This document shows, piece after piece, positions 10,513 to 21,494 of a DNA stretch of 64,000 bases. The DNA is taken from NCBI GenBank assembly GCA_033297205.1, contig MU859075.1, positions 1-64,000 of the forward strand. Reading direction: 5' to 3'. Position numbers and translations under genes: made by a program. The notes beneath the pieces were generated by a model. That model saw only the letters and a list, made by a program, of their open reading frames with translations, ran no database searches and was not told where the DNA came from. Position 1 is the first letter of the stretch. Each line of letters starts with the position of its first letter. The DNA comes from Pseudoneurospora amorphoporcata (lineage: Eukaryota > Ascomycota > Sordariomycetes > Sordariales > Sordariaceae).

Positions 10513-11655
10513 TCAAGCCGAAGCCTCAACCGCAACCTTTCCATCCGCATTCTCAGTCAAGCCATTCTTGATGAGCGAATCTATCAGGCCCTGCCTCCTA
10601 GCCTCCTTGAGCTCCATGTGCAACTTCCTCGCCGCCTGCAACTTCTCCTCCGCATCGGGGAACCGCTCGTTGAGGATCTTCTTGGTAGCCTCGACGAACT
10701 CCTCCGGGGGAGGGGCCTTCTTGACAGCATCCTGGACCTTGACGACCGCACCCTTGTGGCCCGCAACCGCGCCCTTGACCACCACAATGCCGAGCTCGTT
10801 GTCGACCATCAGGACAGGCAGGTTCTGGACCGTGTGCTGCTGCGCGCCCATGCGACCGGGCATCTTCTTGCCGGGCAACACACGCGAACCGGAGCCCTGC
10901 GAACCACCGACGGAACCGATGGTACGGTGGTTCTTGGAGTTACCGTGCGACGCCTCCTGACCGGCGAAGCCGTGGCGCTTCATTCCACCGGCGAAACCCA
11001 TACCGCGCGTGATGCCCCTGACGTCAACCCGCTGGCCGACGTGGAACCAGTCCGGGAACAGCTGGACGCCGACAGGCAAGAGGCCGTCCTGGTTGCGCAC
11101 CTTGAACTCGGCCAGCATCTGCTTGGGCGGGATGCCCTTGGCCTCGTAGTAGCCGAGCTGCGGGGCGCCGACGTTCTCAGCGCGACGCTCACCGAGGCCG
11201 ACCTGGACGGCCCAGTAGCCGTTCTTGGCGCGCGTCTTGTTGGCAACGATTTGGACCCGGTCGAGCTGCAGCACGGTACAGGGGATGCGGGCGCCGGTGC
11301 GGCCCATGAAGACGGTCATGCCCTTCTTGACGGCGAGGACGCCGGTGCGCAAAGGTGTGGTCTTCTCGCGACGCTTGAGGGCGGCAGCCGGGCCGGAAGT
11401 GGGCGCCGGAAGACCTTGGGTGACCTGGTTGAATCGTGTGGGTCTGCTGCGCTTCGGGAGTGTGCTCCAGCCGTACTTGACGCCGCGCTTTGTGATCTGA
11501 GGGAGGAGGGAGGGAAAGAAGGACGATGGCGAGGAGGCGGTTGCGGGTGTGACCCGGCCGGCGAGGAGGAGAGGGCTGGCGGTGGTGGTGTGGGTGGCTG
11601 ACCTCTCGACGAGGGAGAGCTGCCTCCAGCAGCGCGCGGGCAGCCGGGGCGCCAT
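10513..11655 (-). CDS. MRPL9: Mitochondrial large-subunit ribosomal protein uL3m
   Basis: A single exon of 380 residues. The N-terminal ~60 residues are rich in Arg, Ser and Ala with few acids, fitting a mitochondrial targeting peptide. The ribosomal protein L3 fold follows: RTGVLAVKKGMTVFMGRTG starts the domain at about residue 102, and the signature loop RGITRGMGFAGGMKRHGFAG-type segment lies near 215-235. The HRTIGSVGGSQGSGSRVLPG and KKMPGRMG stretches at about 243-268 are the universally conserved uL3 core that reaches towards the peptidyl-transferase centre. A charged C-terminal helix (about 325-365) is a fungal extension. It shares a divergent upstream region with JLP2. Identification is secure. 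Confidence 0.95.
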   Translation of the reverse strand: MAPRLPARCWRQLSLVERSATHTTTASPLLLAGRVTPATASSPSSFFPSLLPQITKRGVKYGWSTLPKRSRPTRFNQVTQGLPAPTSGPAAALKRREKTTPLRTGVLAVKKGMTVFMGRTGARIPCTVLQLDRVQIVANKTRAKNGYWAVQVGLGERRAENVGAPQLGYYEAKGIPPKQMLAEFKVRNQDGLLPVGVQLFPDWFHVGQRVDVRGITRGMGFAGGMKRHGFAGQEASHGNSKNHRTIGSVGGSQGSGSRVLPGKKMPGRMGAQQHTVQNLPVLMVDNELGIVVVKGAVAGHKGAVVKVQDAVKKAPPPEEFVEATKKILNERFPDAEEKLQAARKLHMELKEARRQGLIDSLIKNGLTENADGKVAVEASA

Positions 11656-12332
11656 CGTATGTGTATAAGTCTTTGGGTGGTGTTGTGTTTGTGTTTGGTG
11701 GGGTTGGTCGCAGTCAGTTGGACTTGACTGTGTTCGTCGTCGTTATTGTTGTTGTCGGTGCCCCGGAGCGTCGAAGTGGGGGAATCGAAACGGACCGGCT
11801 GTCTTCGAGACGCGAACCGGAGGGGGCGGAGTTGAGAGGTCGGTTTCGGCGCGCGGCCGTTGAGGTGGTTTTGGGGGACGGGTGCGGGACGGGAGTGCGG
11901 TGGTCGCCGGCACGAAGCAACGGAGCAGCAGAAATTTGATAGCTACCTTTGAAATTCAGTAACGGGATGCTCCCCCCGATAAAGTCGATCGGTTCGGCAG
12001 CCGGGGATTCACAATTGACAGGGGAGGGCGGCCACTCACAGGCGGCCACTTCGGCGGTGCTGTGTGGCATTTCACAAAGGGGGTTAGGGTTGTGTGCTTG
12101 TTTTGACTCCCTTCCCCTTCGCTGGAGTGCGGGCGCATTTTAACGCATTGCCCTGGATTCCCCAAGCTCAACCGCTAACAAAACATCTTCACTCGACTAC
12201 CCCCAGCCCAGAAAAGAAATCGCGTCTTTGCATTTTGGTTTCTCTTCTTGCACAAAGGTGCCTTTTCATTGTCTCCCTTTTCAAGATACCCCATATTTCA
12301 TACTTTATTTCTTATTCGACGCATCAGCAACC
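11656..12332. other. Divergent promoter region of MRPL9 and JLP2
   Basis: This 677-bp region lies between two genes transcribed away from each other. It is GC-rich near MRPL9 and pyrimidine-rich (TTTCTCTTCTTGC) near the JLP2 start. No conserved operator could be identified by eye. Confidence 0.5.
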
Positions 12333-13321
12333 ATGGTCTTCTATTTCACCTCGACCGTCGTCGACCCCCCGGCTTTCGTTTATGTGGGGAAAGACAAGTT
12401 TGAGAGTATGTGAAAACGATCACCATCCACCAAATATTGCATCTTGTTGCGGAACACATATATGCTTTTCTATGTCGATGGATACTGCATATCATACTAA
12501 GATCCATATGTTGTATTGTCATACATCTAACATGTTATTTTATAGACGAGGAGTTGATTAGACACGGCTGGGAGGAAGATGTGTGGTACGTATCAACCCA
12601 GCCAAGACTCTCAGTTCACGTTTTTCCTAATTATCAATCATAGGGTATGAAAACCACGCTTTTACCATCCTATCATGATAGTTTCTCATTACTTGGCTCT
12701 AGTTCCATGTCGACAAACTTTCCAGTGCTCATATCTACCTCCGTCTCCCAGAGGGTTGGACATGGGAGAACATTCCCGAGGAGCTCCTGACTGACCTCGG
12801 TCAGTTGACCAAGGCCAACTCCATCGAGGGTAAGCTTTTGCCTTTTTGCAGTCTGATGTCAGGTAAACTAGTCATGGGGGGCTCATCATGAGGACTAACT
12901 CTGCTTCTTTTGTGAAAAAGGTAACAAGAAGGACAACATCACAATCATCTACACCCCATGGGCCAACCTCAAGAAGGACGGCAGCATGGCCGTCGGCCAG
13001 GTCAGCTTCAAGGACCAGAAGAAGGTGAAGCGCATTTTGATTGCGCAGCGCGAAAACGCCATCGTCAACCGTCTAAACAAGACCAAGGTGGAAAAGCACC
13101 CGGACCTGCGAGAGGAGAAGGAGAACCACCTGAAGGAGCTGCGCAAGAAGGACCAGGCGGCGGTGCTGGCGCGCAAGAAGGAGGAGGATCGCCTGAAGAA
13201 GGAGCGGGCCGAGAAGAAGTGGCAGAAGGATCATGCCTACGACGAGCTCTTTGCTGAGGAGAACATGATGATGTCGAGCAACCAGGATCGGGATGAGACC
13301 TGGGAGGATGATTTTATGTAA
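12333..13321 (+). CDS. JLP2: Jlp2/CCDC25-family NFACT-R domain protein
   Basis: Proposed exons: 12333-12405, 12546-12585, a single G at 12644, 12703-12829 and 12921-13321, giving 213 residues, close to the roughly 208 of human CCDC25. The start MVFYFTSTVVDPPAFVYVG matches the family N-terminus. The HGWEEDVW-FHVDKLSSAH core spans the odd splice site: canonical single introns there give a frameshift or a stop, or drop the conserved VW. The middle has NITIIYTPWANLKKDGSM. The C-terminus is a charged helix of Lys/Glu repeats ending in MMSSNQDRDETWEDDFM, which parallels the CCDC25 tail. NFACT-R domains are associated with RNA/ribosome quality-control proteins; the cellular role of Jlp2 is poorly known. 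Confidence 0.9.
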
Positions 13322-13522
13322 CTTCTCGTAAAACTCAAAAGAAGAAAAAAACCGGTTTCGCAAGTTGCTACTTATAGTCTGAATTTCCTTTTTACAAATG
13401 TCTGGAAACCATCGTCAAACCCTCGATCACCAACACCTTCATCCACCTCCAAAACCCCCTTGGCTCGGCCCCATCCCACATCTCATTCCTCACCCCAGCC
13501 CTCAACCCCCGTCCTCCCCTCC

Positions 13523-14351
13523 TCACTGCCCCTGGTTAGTATGCCCGACCCCCTTAACATCCGTCCCCTTCACAATATGATCCGTCGGCCTAGCCGCCGC
13601 TTCATAAACGATATTCTTCGGCGCCTGTCCCCGCGTCATCCACTCGCCCTTAAACCCAACATAACTGATCCTCGTCTCGTCCTCCTCCCCCTGAGAGAAG
13701 TTATCCGGGAAGAATAGACATAAGCTTTGGACGGCGTTGAACCGCGCTCGCTTGACGGGAAGTTCTTGGATCTCCGATGTCTGGGAAAGCTCGAATTCTT
13801 GGGTTGCGGCGGAGTCTTCGGCTTGCGAGAAATCGTGGATGTCGGCGTTGGCGAGGAGGCGGAGGGTTCGCGGGGCGCTGGGGGAGGGGGAGGTGCGGAG
13901 GAGGAGGGAGTGCAGCTTTATTTGGGCTGTGAAACTGTTTTGTTTACCGCTTTTGTCAGTGCCTGTTTTCGTGAACAGGTAGGGTGGTTATTGATGTAGA
14001 AGAAGTATCATTGATGAAACCCGCGGTTACGCAATTCAGTGCATGAGTTTCAGTGACAGCAAGTGACAAAACCTGGTAGGTAGGTACATACGGAACGTTA
14101 ATAATCAGCTGCTCATCAGCATCGCTCACCACCTCGGGCCCCGTCTCCAATCTCTCCGCCCACGTCTTCTTGATGATGGCCTTGCCGGAGCCGTGCACCT
14201 GCTCGTTCAGCGTGGTGATCTCGTCAAAGTTGATTTGTTGGTACAGCGAGAACTGCACGGCGGGCGTGATGTCGTCAGAGTGGTCGTGCTCTGCCCCGCC
14301 CACATGATGGTGGTGGTGGTCGTCGTGTTCGTCATGGCAGTGGTGCGACAT
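13523..14351 (-). CDS. PITH-domain protein (PITHD1-like)
   Basis: Two exons, 14351-14092 and 13934-13523, give 223 residues; the intron 14091-13935 (157 nt) begins GTATGT. The N-terminus is strikingly histidine-rich (HHCHDEHDDHHHHH), a potential metal-binding tail shared by fungal members. A PITH domain follows: QFSLYQQINFDEITTLNE, KKTWAERLETGPEVVSDAD, then a beta-rich part with LHSLLLRTSPS, FNAVQSLCLFFPDN and the closing ISYVGFKGEW. PITH domains occur C-terminal to thioredoxin in TXNL1, which binds the proteasome, and alone in PITHD1. There is no thioredoxin domain here. Its 3' end faces that of JLP2 with only about 200 bases between. Confidence 0.9.
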
Positions 14352-14813
14352 TGCTGTTGATGGCTTTGATATATTATATCGCAGATTTGAGAATCGGGAT
14401 TTTGGCGTCTTGAGTTGTCAAATTTTTTCAGAAATTGGATTTGATGATGGAGTGGTTGTTGAGGTTCAGTGAAAGTGAGGGGCCAAGCCGAACGTTTCGT
14501 GGGCCTGCGTAATTGACCTTCGGTTCTTGCAGTGGGTGATTTCGAGCAGCAACTCTACTCGACGACAGCGATCGACGAAAGTAGTTTGGAGAACTGAAAT
14601 CTGTATTGAAGAATCAATATGCAAGTTATCTTGAAATGGAACCGTTTACGAGGACTGTTTGTATTTCGAGTATTTTCCACTCTCTCATCTAAACTCGAAT
14701 CGCAAGCAAACGAACTACAACATCAAGCAAGCGGTCACATCTGAGGATCTCACGTCACATCAACCAATGAGGCATAGAAAATATTGTGAGTTGCCAAACA
14801 GTCATATTATCAA
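14352..14813. other. Intergenic: PITH gene upstream region and RRN6 3' flank
   Basis: This is AT-richer sequence holding the PITH gene promoter and leader and the 3' end of RRN6. No open frame of interest was found. Confidence 0.45.
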
Positions 14814-17800
14814 CTATCTGAATCCCATCCGCTTCTTCACTTTTTGCTTTTTCTTCACATGAGAGGGCCTACCTCCATGTGGTCCTGCAACAATCTGTGA
14901 CATCGGCTGCGATGCGAAAAACTGTGACGACTCCGGCTGAGTGTTTTGCGTGAAAGCAAAACCCCTCGGCTGGCTCGACTGAATGGCAAACGGCAGAGGT
15001 TGACTTTCTGCCTTGACGGCTTCAACGCCGCGAATCCTCGCCAGCAACTTCTCCCTCTTCTTGCGCTTTGCCTCGAGCTTGCGCCTTCTCCTGAGGCTAG
15101 CATCATCTTCCTCGTCGTCTTGACCTGGCTTCCATGTGATGACATTGGGGTCTTCACCAAGCTCCCAGTGAGAGGTGACCCGTGTTCTACCACCAATCCT
15201 CCTGGGAACGGGATTCATGGCGGCGTACTGGCGTAGCCTCACGCCCACTGCATCTTCACTGTCCGGCTGTTCTTGACTTTGGGTCGCATCATAGCCTTGA
15301 GACTGAGATTGCGACTGCGAGTGTACGAACTGGGAGTGCACTTGTGATGAGAACAAAGGAGGAGAGCTCCCAAAGGGCATATAACTGGCAAACGGCTGGC
15401 TCTGACTCGATCTGCCATCCCAAGTCTCCGCTGCAACCCATTCTTCAGGTACTGCCGCTACTCCGGCCTCAGAGAGGAGAGTCTCAGCAGCGAGAAGCTG
15501 TAGCTTGGGAATGAGAGCTCCTTGGGACGCCTTTCCACGGTTTGAGGGAAGATGAGAGAACATCGTCGTCAGTTTCTCAAAGGCCCGGTCTATATCATCG
15601 CTCAAAACGTGACGACCATTGGTGGGAACCAATTTCCCGGGAACATCTTCGAGGATTAAGTGTTGATGAGATGACCAATGTGAAGCGAGTCGGACGACGT
15701 CCTGGACACCACCTGTTTGTTTGACTAAATGGAGTCTTTGATGCAAACGTTAGCAACATATCCTGAGGGGAAAAAAAGATGAAGGATGGCAAGTGTGTGG
15801 TGTAAGTCCTGGATCAGAAATAGAACAATGTATAGGTGTATTTTTGTAATCATTGTTGATCATAAACAGCCTCTCTTTCGAGAAAATCATCATAATGGAC
15901 GGGTATTGTAAAAAAGGTGAATGGTTCCAACTTACAGCGAGTGTCTAGGCATATAGCCATTGTGTATCTCACGACTGATGACCTCGGCGATACGAGTAAT
16001 GTCATTTTCATTCTGCGATGGGTGTGCTTCGTTCGCGGTTGAGGGGACCACTAGCCTATCGGCCAATACCTGCCCGTAGACCACAAGACTGAGGGCATCT
16101 GGTTCCCTTTTCAGAGTTCCGGATGAACCTTGGCCAAGTTCCGGGGTTCGGGAGTCGCCGACCAAGGAACGGTCGTCAAACTCGTCTGGTAAGGCAAATG
16201 CATGGCGCAGTTGTTCCCGAAGCCTTGTCTTCTCCGGTGCAGAGCCAGAACGGGCTACGCATTCATCTGGAGATCGCACCCGCACACCAGGCTCGTCAGA
16301 CCACATGCAGAGCGAGCAGCTCAAATCCAGGTCGTGTCCAAGCGTAACGAGCTGGAAGAACCTGGTTTGGCTCTTCGCGAGAGCACGAGCGAGAGGTGCC
16401 GCAAGCTTTGCTTGGCCAACGCGTCGCTCGACCGGAAGCATAGCGACACTGATGGCCTTGGATGAAGCTTTGAGGCGAACCGACTCCCGATGGTAGCGAA
16501 GAGGCTTCCCTGAGCTGGGGCTGATGAACCAAAAGACGGTGACTTCGCCATTTCGAATAGAACGGATCGACACGAAGCAGGCCAGAGCACCATCTATGAA
16601 TGTTCCAGGAGAGACCTCGAGCCTCAGTGTCTGATCTTGGACATCCCTTCGGTGGGGTGAAAGGACAAGCGGCTCAAGCCGCAGTCTAGTACCATATTCT
16701 TTGACAGAGAGCCAGGAGATGGTTGTGTTCGTGAGAAGGAAGGCCTGTGATGGATCCAAGTGAGAAGGGCCGAGGTCCAAGAGACGTTGGCCCTTCTTTG
16801 CTGACAGCAGATGAGGCTGGTCCTCGGACTTGCCAGTTTCCGTGTCGAAAAGGCAGAGAGTAGTGCTGTTTCCGAGGAGGAGCAAGCTAGCCCGAGACAG
16901 GCGTTGCTTTAGCTTGGCGCGCGTGGAACTTCTTGACCGACTTCCTGGACGACTTTCATCGTTAGATCTGTCCCTTTTCAGAGACAACCACATGATTCTA
17001 TGTGACTCTTGATCATCTGCTGTCCTGCGAGGGAACCTTGGGATGGACCCTAGGTTGATGTTGCCGCACATTCTCAGTACCGGCTTCATCACCTTGGGCC
17101 GTGCACCTCGACGGCCAACAATGTCCCATACGCTCCAATATCCAGCTTGATCAATGATGGCAAGCTGAGGGACCTGATCATCAGAAAGCGGATTGAAGGA
17201 GACGTCCGAGTGAGAACCACCCCCTGATCGATCGGATGTGATGGCGAACAAGGGGTTGGCAACAAGCTGCGTCAGGGTCGAGGAAGATGGTTCGACGGAG
17301 AATGAGCTTTGTACCGGCAGCTTGCGGAGTTCGGGCTCGCAGACCGTAGTTGAAGTCGGTTTTTGCACAATGAGCCAACGAACCTGGTCATACTTCTTGC
17401 TATAGTTGACGAACTTGATCAATGAGATGGGAACGCTATCCTGGCACCAGTCTCCTTCGAGATGGTGGTTCGGGACATGGAGACGTATCTTAACGTCCTC
17501 ATCTGTCCAGCTCCACTCTTCACGGGCGAGACTGATCAAGCGAAGAATGTGTCCCGACTCTCCACTAGCAGTAGCGAGAACCGTGTGACCCTTGACTCTA
17601 TCAGGGTCTCTGACATCGGTGATCTCTCCAGTGGCCAAGAGGGAGGCGGTGGGTGGCGGTGGGGGATGAATGCTCGAGTAAGTGTTGCTGATCTCATCAA
17701 TGAGCAGCGTCTCGGTATCAACGTCCCCGAGAAATGCCTCTGGGAGGGTTTTTAGGAGCCAGTTGTTCTGGGACTTGGCAAGCTGAGAAGGTCCAAAGCT

Positions 17801-18096
17801 GCCGAGGTCGGGAAAGGCTGTTTTGGTGGGCGCGGACCACTGATTGAAAGGCGTAACTTGTTGAAATTGAGGAACTAACAATCGAGTTGGTTAGTACCAG
17901 AGTCCCAAAGTGAGGCGCAGGTGAGGAGCAGCTTACTCTCACCTCTAGCACGATCTTTGCGAAGTTGACCAGTGCCTTGGTTGATTTGAGCGGGAATGTA
18001 GGTCAACCGCCCGACGATACCACCAGCATGAGCGCAAGGGCGACTCAAAGCTTGCGTGCGGCCGACAGGGCGGGCATGACCATGTCGATCAGCCAT
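14814..18096 (-). CDS. RRN6: RNA polymerase I initiation factor Rrn6-like
   Basis: Three exons: 18096-17943 (alternative donor at 17937), 17874-15936 and 15735-14814, about 1004 residues. The last intron (15935-15736) has GTAAGT, a CTAAC branch point and AAAG acceptor. The N-terminus contains GGIVGRLTYIP, which I associate with fungal Rrn6. The long middle part (about 50-690) is beta-rich, with recurring W-D and hydrophobic blades compatible with a propeller. After it comes a helical part (DIDRAFEKLTTMFSHLP), a Ser/Gln-rich linker with repeated SQSQSQ, and a lysine-rich end (KKKQKVKKRMGFR), as in Rrn6 C-termini. Rrn6 with Rrn7 and Rrn11 forms the core factor at the rDNA promoter. The family call is good; the N-terminal exon is less certain. 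Confidence 0.85.
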
Positions 18097-18690
18097 TCGG
18101 AGCTCTCGGAGTGAGGGTAGCTCGCGATAACGAAGTGCTCGGCGGGATCATTTCTCCCCTGGATACCGAATGATCGGTGTTTGCGACTTGGTCAGGCAAA
18201 CAAAAAGAAAATATTAGAGATAGGAGCTCAAGTGCGCCGGCGCATTGAGTCCTGACCTTGGTGATTGTTGTGGGATGTTGGAAGCAAAGAAATGCTGTGG
18301 AAGGGAAGAAAAGAAGAGGAAAATGCGAAACGCGACCAGCTTCTCGTATTTTTATCTTTGCAAGAGAAAGTGCACGGGTCCACCGTGAACTTTTTGGTGG
18401 AGCCGATTCATCAGGAACGTTCTGCAAAAGGTACGTACCTTTGAAGGTGCAACAGCCAATCAGAAAGAAGCCCGGCTCAGGATCCAAATCCCCAAGTAAC
18501 CCATGCCCGAAATGGAAGGGACGTAAACATGTCTAAGAATGGAACTTGTCAAAGTTCCCCCACCTTCAAGAGCAACCATCACCAACCACGTCGTCCCGAG
18601 TCGCGTCGCAACGCTTTCCATCGCATCGCATACCGTCGGAATAATACAACTTACCACATTTAGCAATAACTTTAACGATAAGCATCCAAA
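18097..18690. other. Divergent promoter region of RRN6 and SPC25
   Basis: A 594-bp region between oppositely oriented genes. It probably holds both promoters. No recognisable binding site was picked out and no coding frame is convincing. Confidence 0.5.
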
Positions 18691-19545
18691 ATGTCACGAA
18701 AAAGCGTCATGCCGGCTACGTTCGAACCCTCGATGTCGACTAGCCGACAGCCCCTCGGGCCATCGCTCGCTGATACCCTACCCAGCATCAACTTTGGCTT
18801 CGACGAGCTGCGCGATCGCATGGCCAAGTTTACAGCAAAGTTCGACGCTTTCATCGAGCAAGGGCGCAAGCGCGTGCTGGAGGAGAGGAACCAGTTTAGG
18901 ATGAACGTGGCAGAGCTTCAGGGTACGTGTCATCCACCCATCAGGTCGGAATACAACTAGGGCACATATTGATACTAACACCCTTCTTCTGTAACAGAGG
19001 ACCAGCGCATGAAGAAAAAGGACATTGAAATCCTTCAGCTCAAGACCAACACCTACCAGCAGACCATGGCCAAGGAGGCCGCCGAAACACGCGAAATGCA
19101 ACAGGCCATCGCTTCGCTCACCGAGCAGCGGGATAAACAAGCCGCGATGCGCGACGCTTTGAAAGAGCAAATTGCCGCTACACAGAGGGAGATTGATGCG
19201 CGTCTGGCAGCGCAAAGGGCGCACGCAGCGCAACTGGAGGCGCAGGCAAGGTACAACGTGCCAGAGCTGGATTTCTGGGTGACGAACCTGTGCATGCGGA
19301 TTGAGGGTGCCGGAGCAGAAGACAGGCTCAAGTTTGTGTACACACACATCGATGAGAGGAACTGGGAGCGAGAGGCTTGGTTCGAGTTGAGTATGAGTGG
19401 GAAGGATTACGATGTGAGACATTGTAGACCAAAGCTGGAGAGGGAGAAGGTGGAAAAAGTGCTGGACCGGGTAAACGAGACTAGGGAGCTCGTGGTACTG
19501 CTCAAGGGCATGAGAGAGTTGTTCGTCGAGGCCATGAAGTCTTGA
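18691..19545 (+). CDS. SPC25: Kinetochore protein Spc25 (Ndc80 complex)
   Basis: Two exons, 18691-18922 and 18998-19545, give 259 residues; the intron 18923-18997 contains an ACTAAC branch point. Residues about 25-175 are a long heptad-rich coiled coil (FDELRDRMAKFTAKFDAF; LTEQRDKQAAMRDALKEQ). A compact globular C-terminus follows: ELDFWVTNLCMRIEGAG, LKFVYTHIDERNWEREAWF and the final CRPKLEREKVEKVLDRVNE helix. This order of coiled coil plus RWD-like head, with the F-x-Y-x-x-I-D strand, is the Spc25 signature. Spc25 pairs with Spc24 to anchor the Ndc80 complex to the kinetochore. The length fits fungal orthologues. Confidence 0.9.
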
Positions 19546-20232
19546 GTCCAGCTGGACTGAATATAGAGGAAGTTTGGATAGTTGCGGTTAAATACCCCGA
19601 GTGTTGGACATTCTGGCTTAGATGCCCATGATTGGATTCGATCAATGGTCCTGGAAGGCATTTCAAGTTGGGTCACCATCATTGTTATCTTTCGGCTGAA
19701 ATGCGAGTACCGCCTGCTAAGGTTATAGGTACTTACTGTACCCTACCTCCCGTCACCTTTGTGAGCTTTACGGGCGTTGTTGCCCGGTGAGCCGGAGCCG
19801 TTGCCCGTTGGTGGTGAGGCGATCGGATGACATGGCGTTGAACCGATAGGCGTGACTTCCTCTTGAGTGGTCCAAAGCAGGAATGCAGGTGCACTCGGTT
19901 GATGAAGGTGCCTCTGTAGAATCCCGCTGTGGCAGCTCGTCCCTTCCTTACTTTAGGTCTTACAGGGGAAATTGATAGTACAAAAGCCCCGCCAACCTCG
20001 TCTTCCTGTCAGCGTCTTCAGGTTCCGACCGACGCGTCAACCCGATTCCCTCCCGTCACCACAACACAACACAACACTTCACCCCTCTCTCCCTTTCTAC
20101 ACCTTACTTTACCCGCACTTCAACTTCAACCCAACCATCGATCAGTGCTCAACTCACCAAACGTAGCGCCTCGCTGTTACAACACAAGAATTACTTTCAT
20201 TATCCAGGATAAGGCCATACTATCGTTACAAC
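19546..20232. other. Intergenic: SPC25 3' flank and MZT1 promoter/leader
   Basis: The right half is C/A-rich with an ACAACACAACACAAC run near 20062 and CT-rich stretches, as in Neurospora leaders. Short frames here are not convincing. Confidence 0.45.
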
Positions 20233-20591
20233 ATGGAGAAGAGTGAAAAGCAGGCCGCCGCCCAACAGGCGGTAGATATCCTCCACGAGATTTCCACCAT
20301 CCTGGTAAGCCAACATCGGCAACCTTCCTTGCAACCCAACTGCTAACTATCAACCAGAACTGTCAGTTGGACCGCAGAACGCTTTCCATCTGCATTTCCA
20401 TGATCGAAAATGGCGTAAAGCCCGAGGCGCTGGCTGTAAGCTGATGTCAACCCCACACGGCCTGTCAAGAAAATGAGCCAACTAACACACCCTGACAGGG
20501 AGTAATCCAAAAGCTTCGCGTAGAATCCCGCGTCATCCAAGCAGACATCGAGGCAGCCGCGGCCACCCCGAACGCAGCCCGCCGAAAATAG
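20233..20591 (+). CDS. MZT1: Mitotic-spindle organizing protein 1 (MOZART1)
   Basis: Three small exons, 20233-20304, 20358-20435 and 20499-20591, all joined in phase 0, encode 80 residues, the usual MZT1 size. The core AVDILHEISTIL, LDRRTLSICISMIENGVKPE and ALAGVIQKLR matches the three-helix MZT1 fold. MZT1 binds the N-termini of gamma-tubulin complex proteins and is needed to recruit and activate the gamma-tubulin complex at spindle pole bodies. Both introns (20305-20357, 20436-20498) are typical GT-AG with CTAAC or ACTAAC branch points. Its TAG stop is followed immediately, in the same frame, by the ATG of a 300-codon ORF. Confidence 0.93.
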
Positions 20592-21494
20592 ATGATCGGC
20601 GGGGAAAGGATTTTACCCCGTTCTCAGAAGCGTGGAGAGTCGAGTGAGGAAGACGACCAAGATCAGATGGATACCGACTTAGCCTCCGACGGCAAGAACC
20701 AGCGTTATTTGGCGGCGCCGAACGACACCCTCTCGCGGTACCATTTAGGGCTCACTGTTTCGACCCTGCGCTGGGTGATTTTCAGATTTAGGGCGTGGAA
20801 GACCAAATTTCCACCGTTGTGCCTTTCTGACAGCAAGCTGGACCCACTCGCGGTCGACTTGATTCGCCGATTGCACGTGCTGTTCAGAAAAGAAGAATTT
20901 AGCTCCGAAATGATGCGTGCTCGGAGGGCGTCAAGGTCAAGAACACCCGATGAAAATGGGAGAAACGACGGTTTGCCGCTGGGATTGAGAAGGGCCAGAA
21001 GAGCCCAAAGCGCACCGAGCCGGACAGAGAGATTCGATTATAACCAGGATATGCTGCGACTTGTGAGAGAGGGGCCCCTGATCTCGACGTCGCTGCAACC
21101 CAGCCCGACGTCAAGTTGGAGGGGTCACGATCACTTAGATGGGGAGGGCTGGCGCCAGATGGAAGAAGAGGAACCAGCTGCGCTGAAGCTCTGGAAATCG
21201 GAAGGGGAGATTAACAGGACCGAATCGGAACAAGGGCAGACACGGGTTGAAACGGAGGTCATGGAAGTCTGCGAAACAGAAGAAGAGGAGGAAAACAAAG
21301 ACGAGTCGCGGGAGCAAGAAGAACAGGCATCCTTGGTGAAAACAGAGGTCATTGAAGTACAATCCTCCAGCAGCAGTAATAGCTCTGATGGGGAAAATGA
21401 AGAGGCCGTAACGAAAGTTGAGGTCACGGAAATGTCCATCAGCAGCAGCAGGAGCAGCAGTTTTGCAGGCGACGAAACACTGGTACAGGATTGA
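20592..21494 (+). CDS. 300-residue acidic protein directly abutting MZT1
   Basis: An open frame of 300 codons starts at the base after the MZT1 stop and lies in the same frame. I do not recognise the family. Residues about 45-105 look folded (TVSTLRWVIFRFRAWKTKFP; LAVDLIRRLHVLFRK). From about 105 to 180 it is Arg/Ser-rich. The last 120 residues are acidic and carry a loose repeat seen three times (RVETEVMEV, VKTEVIEV, TKVEVTEM) separated by Glu or Ser runs. A frame this long is unlikely by chance. It may be a separate gene with its own promoter, the second cistron of a shared transcript, or reached by stop-codon readthrough. The start-codon context (TAGATGA) is poor. Confidence 0.55.
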   Translation: MIGGERILPRSQKRGESSEEDDQDQMDTDLASDGKNQRYLAAPNDTLSRYHLGLTVSTLRWVIFRFRAWKTKFPPLCLSDSKLDPLAVDLIRRLHVLFRKEEFSSEMMRARRASRSRTPDENGRNDGLPLGLRRARRAQSAPSRTERFDYNQDMLRLVREGPLISTSLQPSPTSSWRGHDHLDGEGWRQMEEEEPAALKLWKSEGEINRTESEQGQTRVETEVMEVCETEEEEENKDESREQEEQASLVKTEVIEVQSSSSSNSSDGENEEAVTKVEVTEMSISSSRSSSFAGDETLVQD

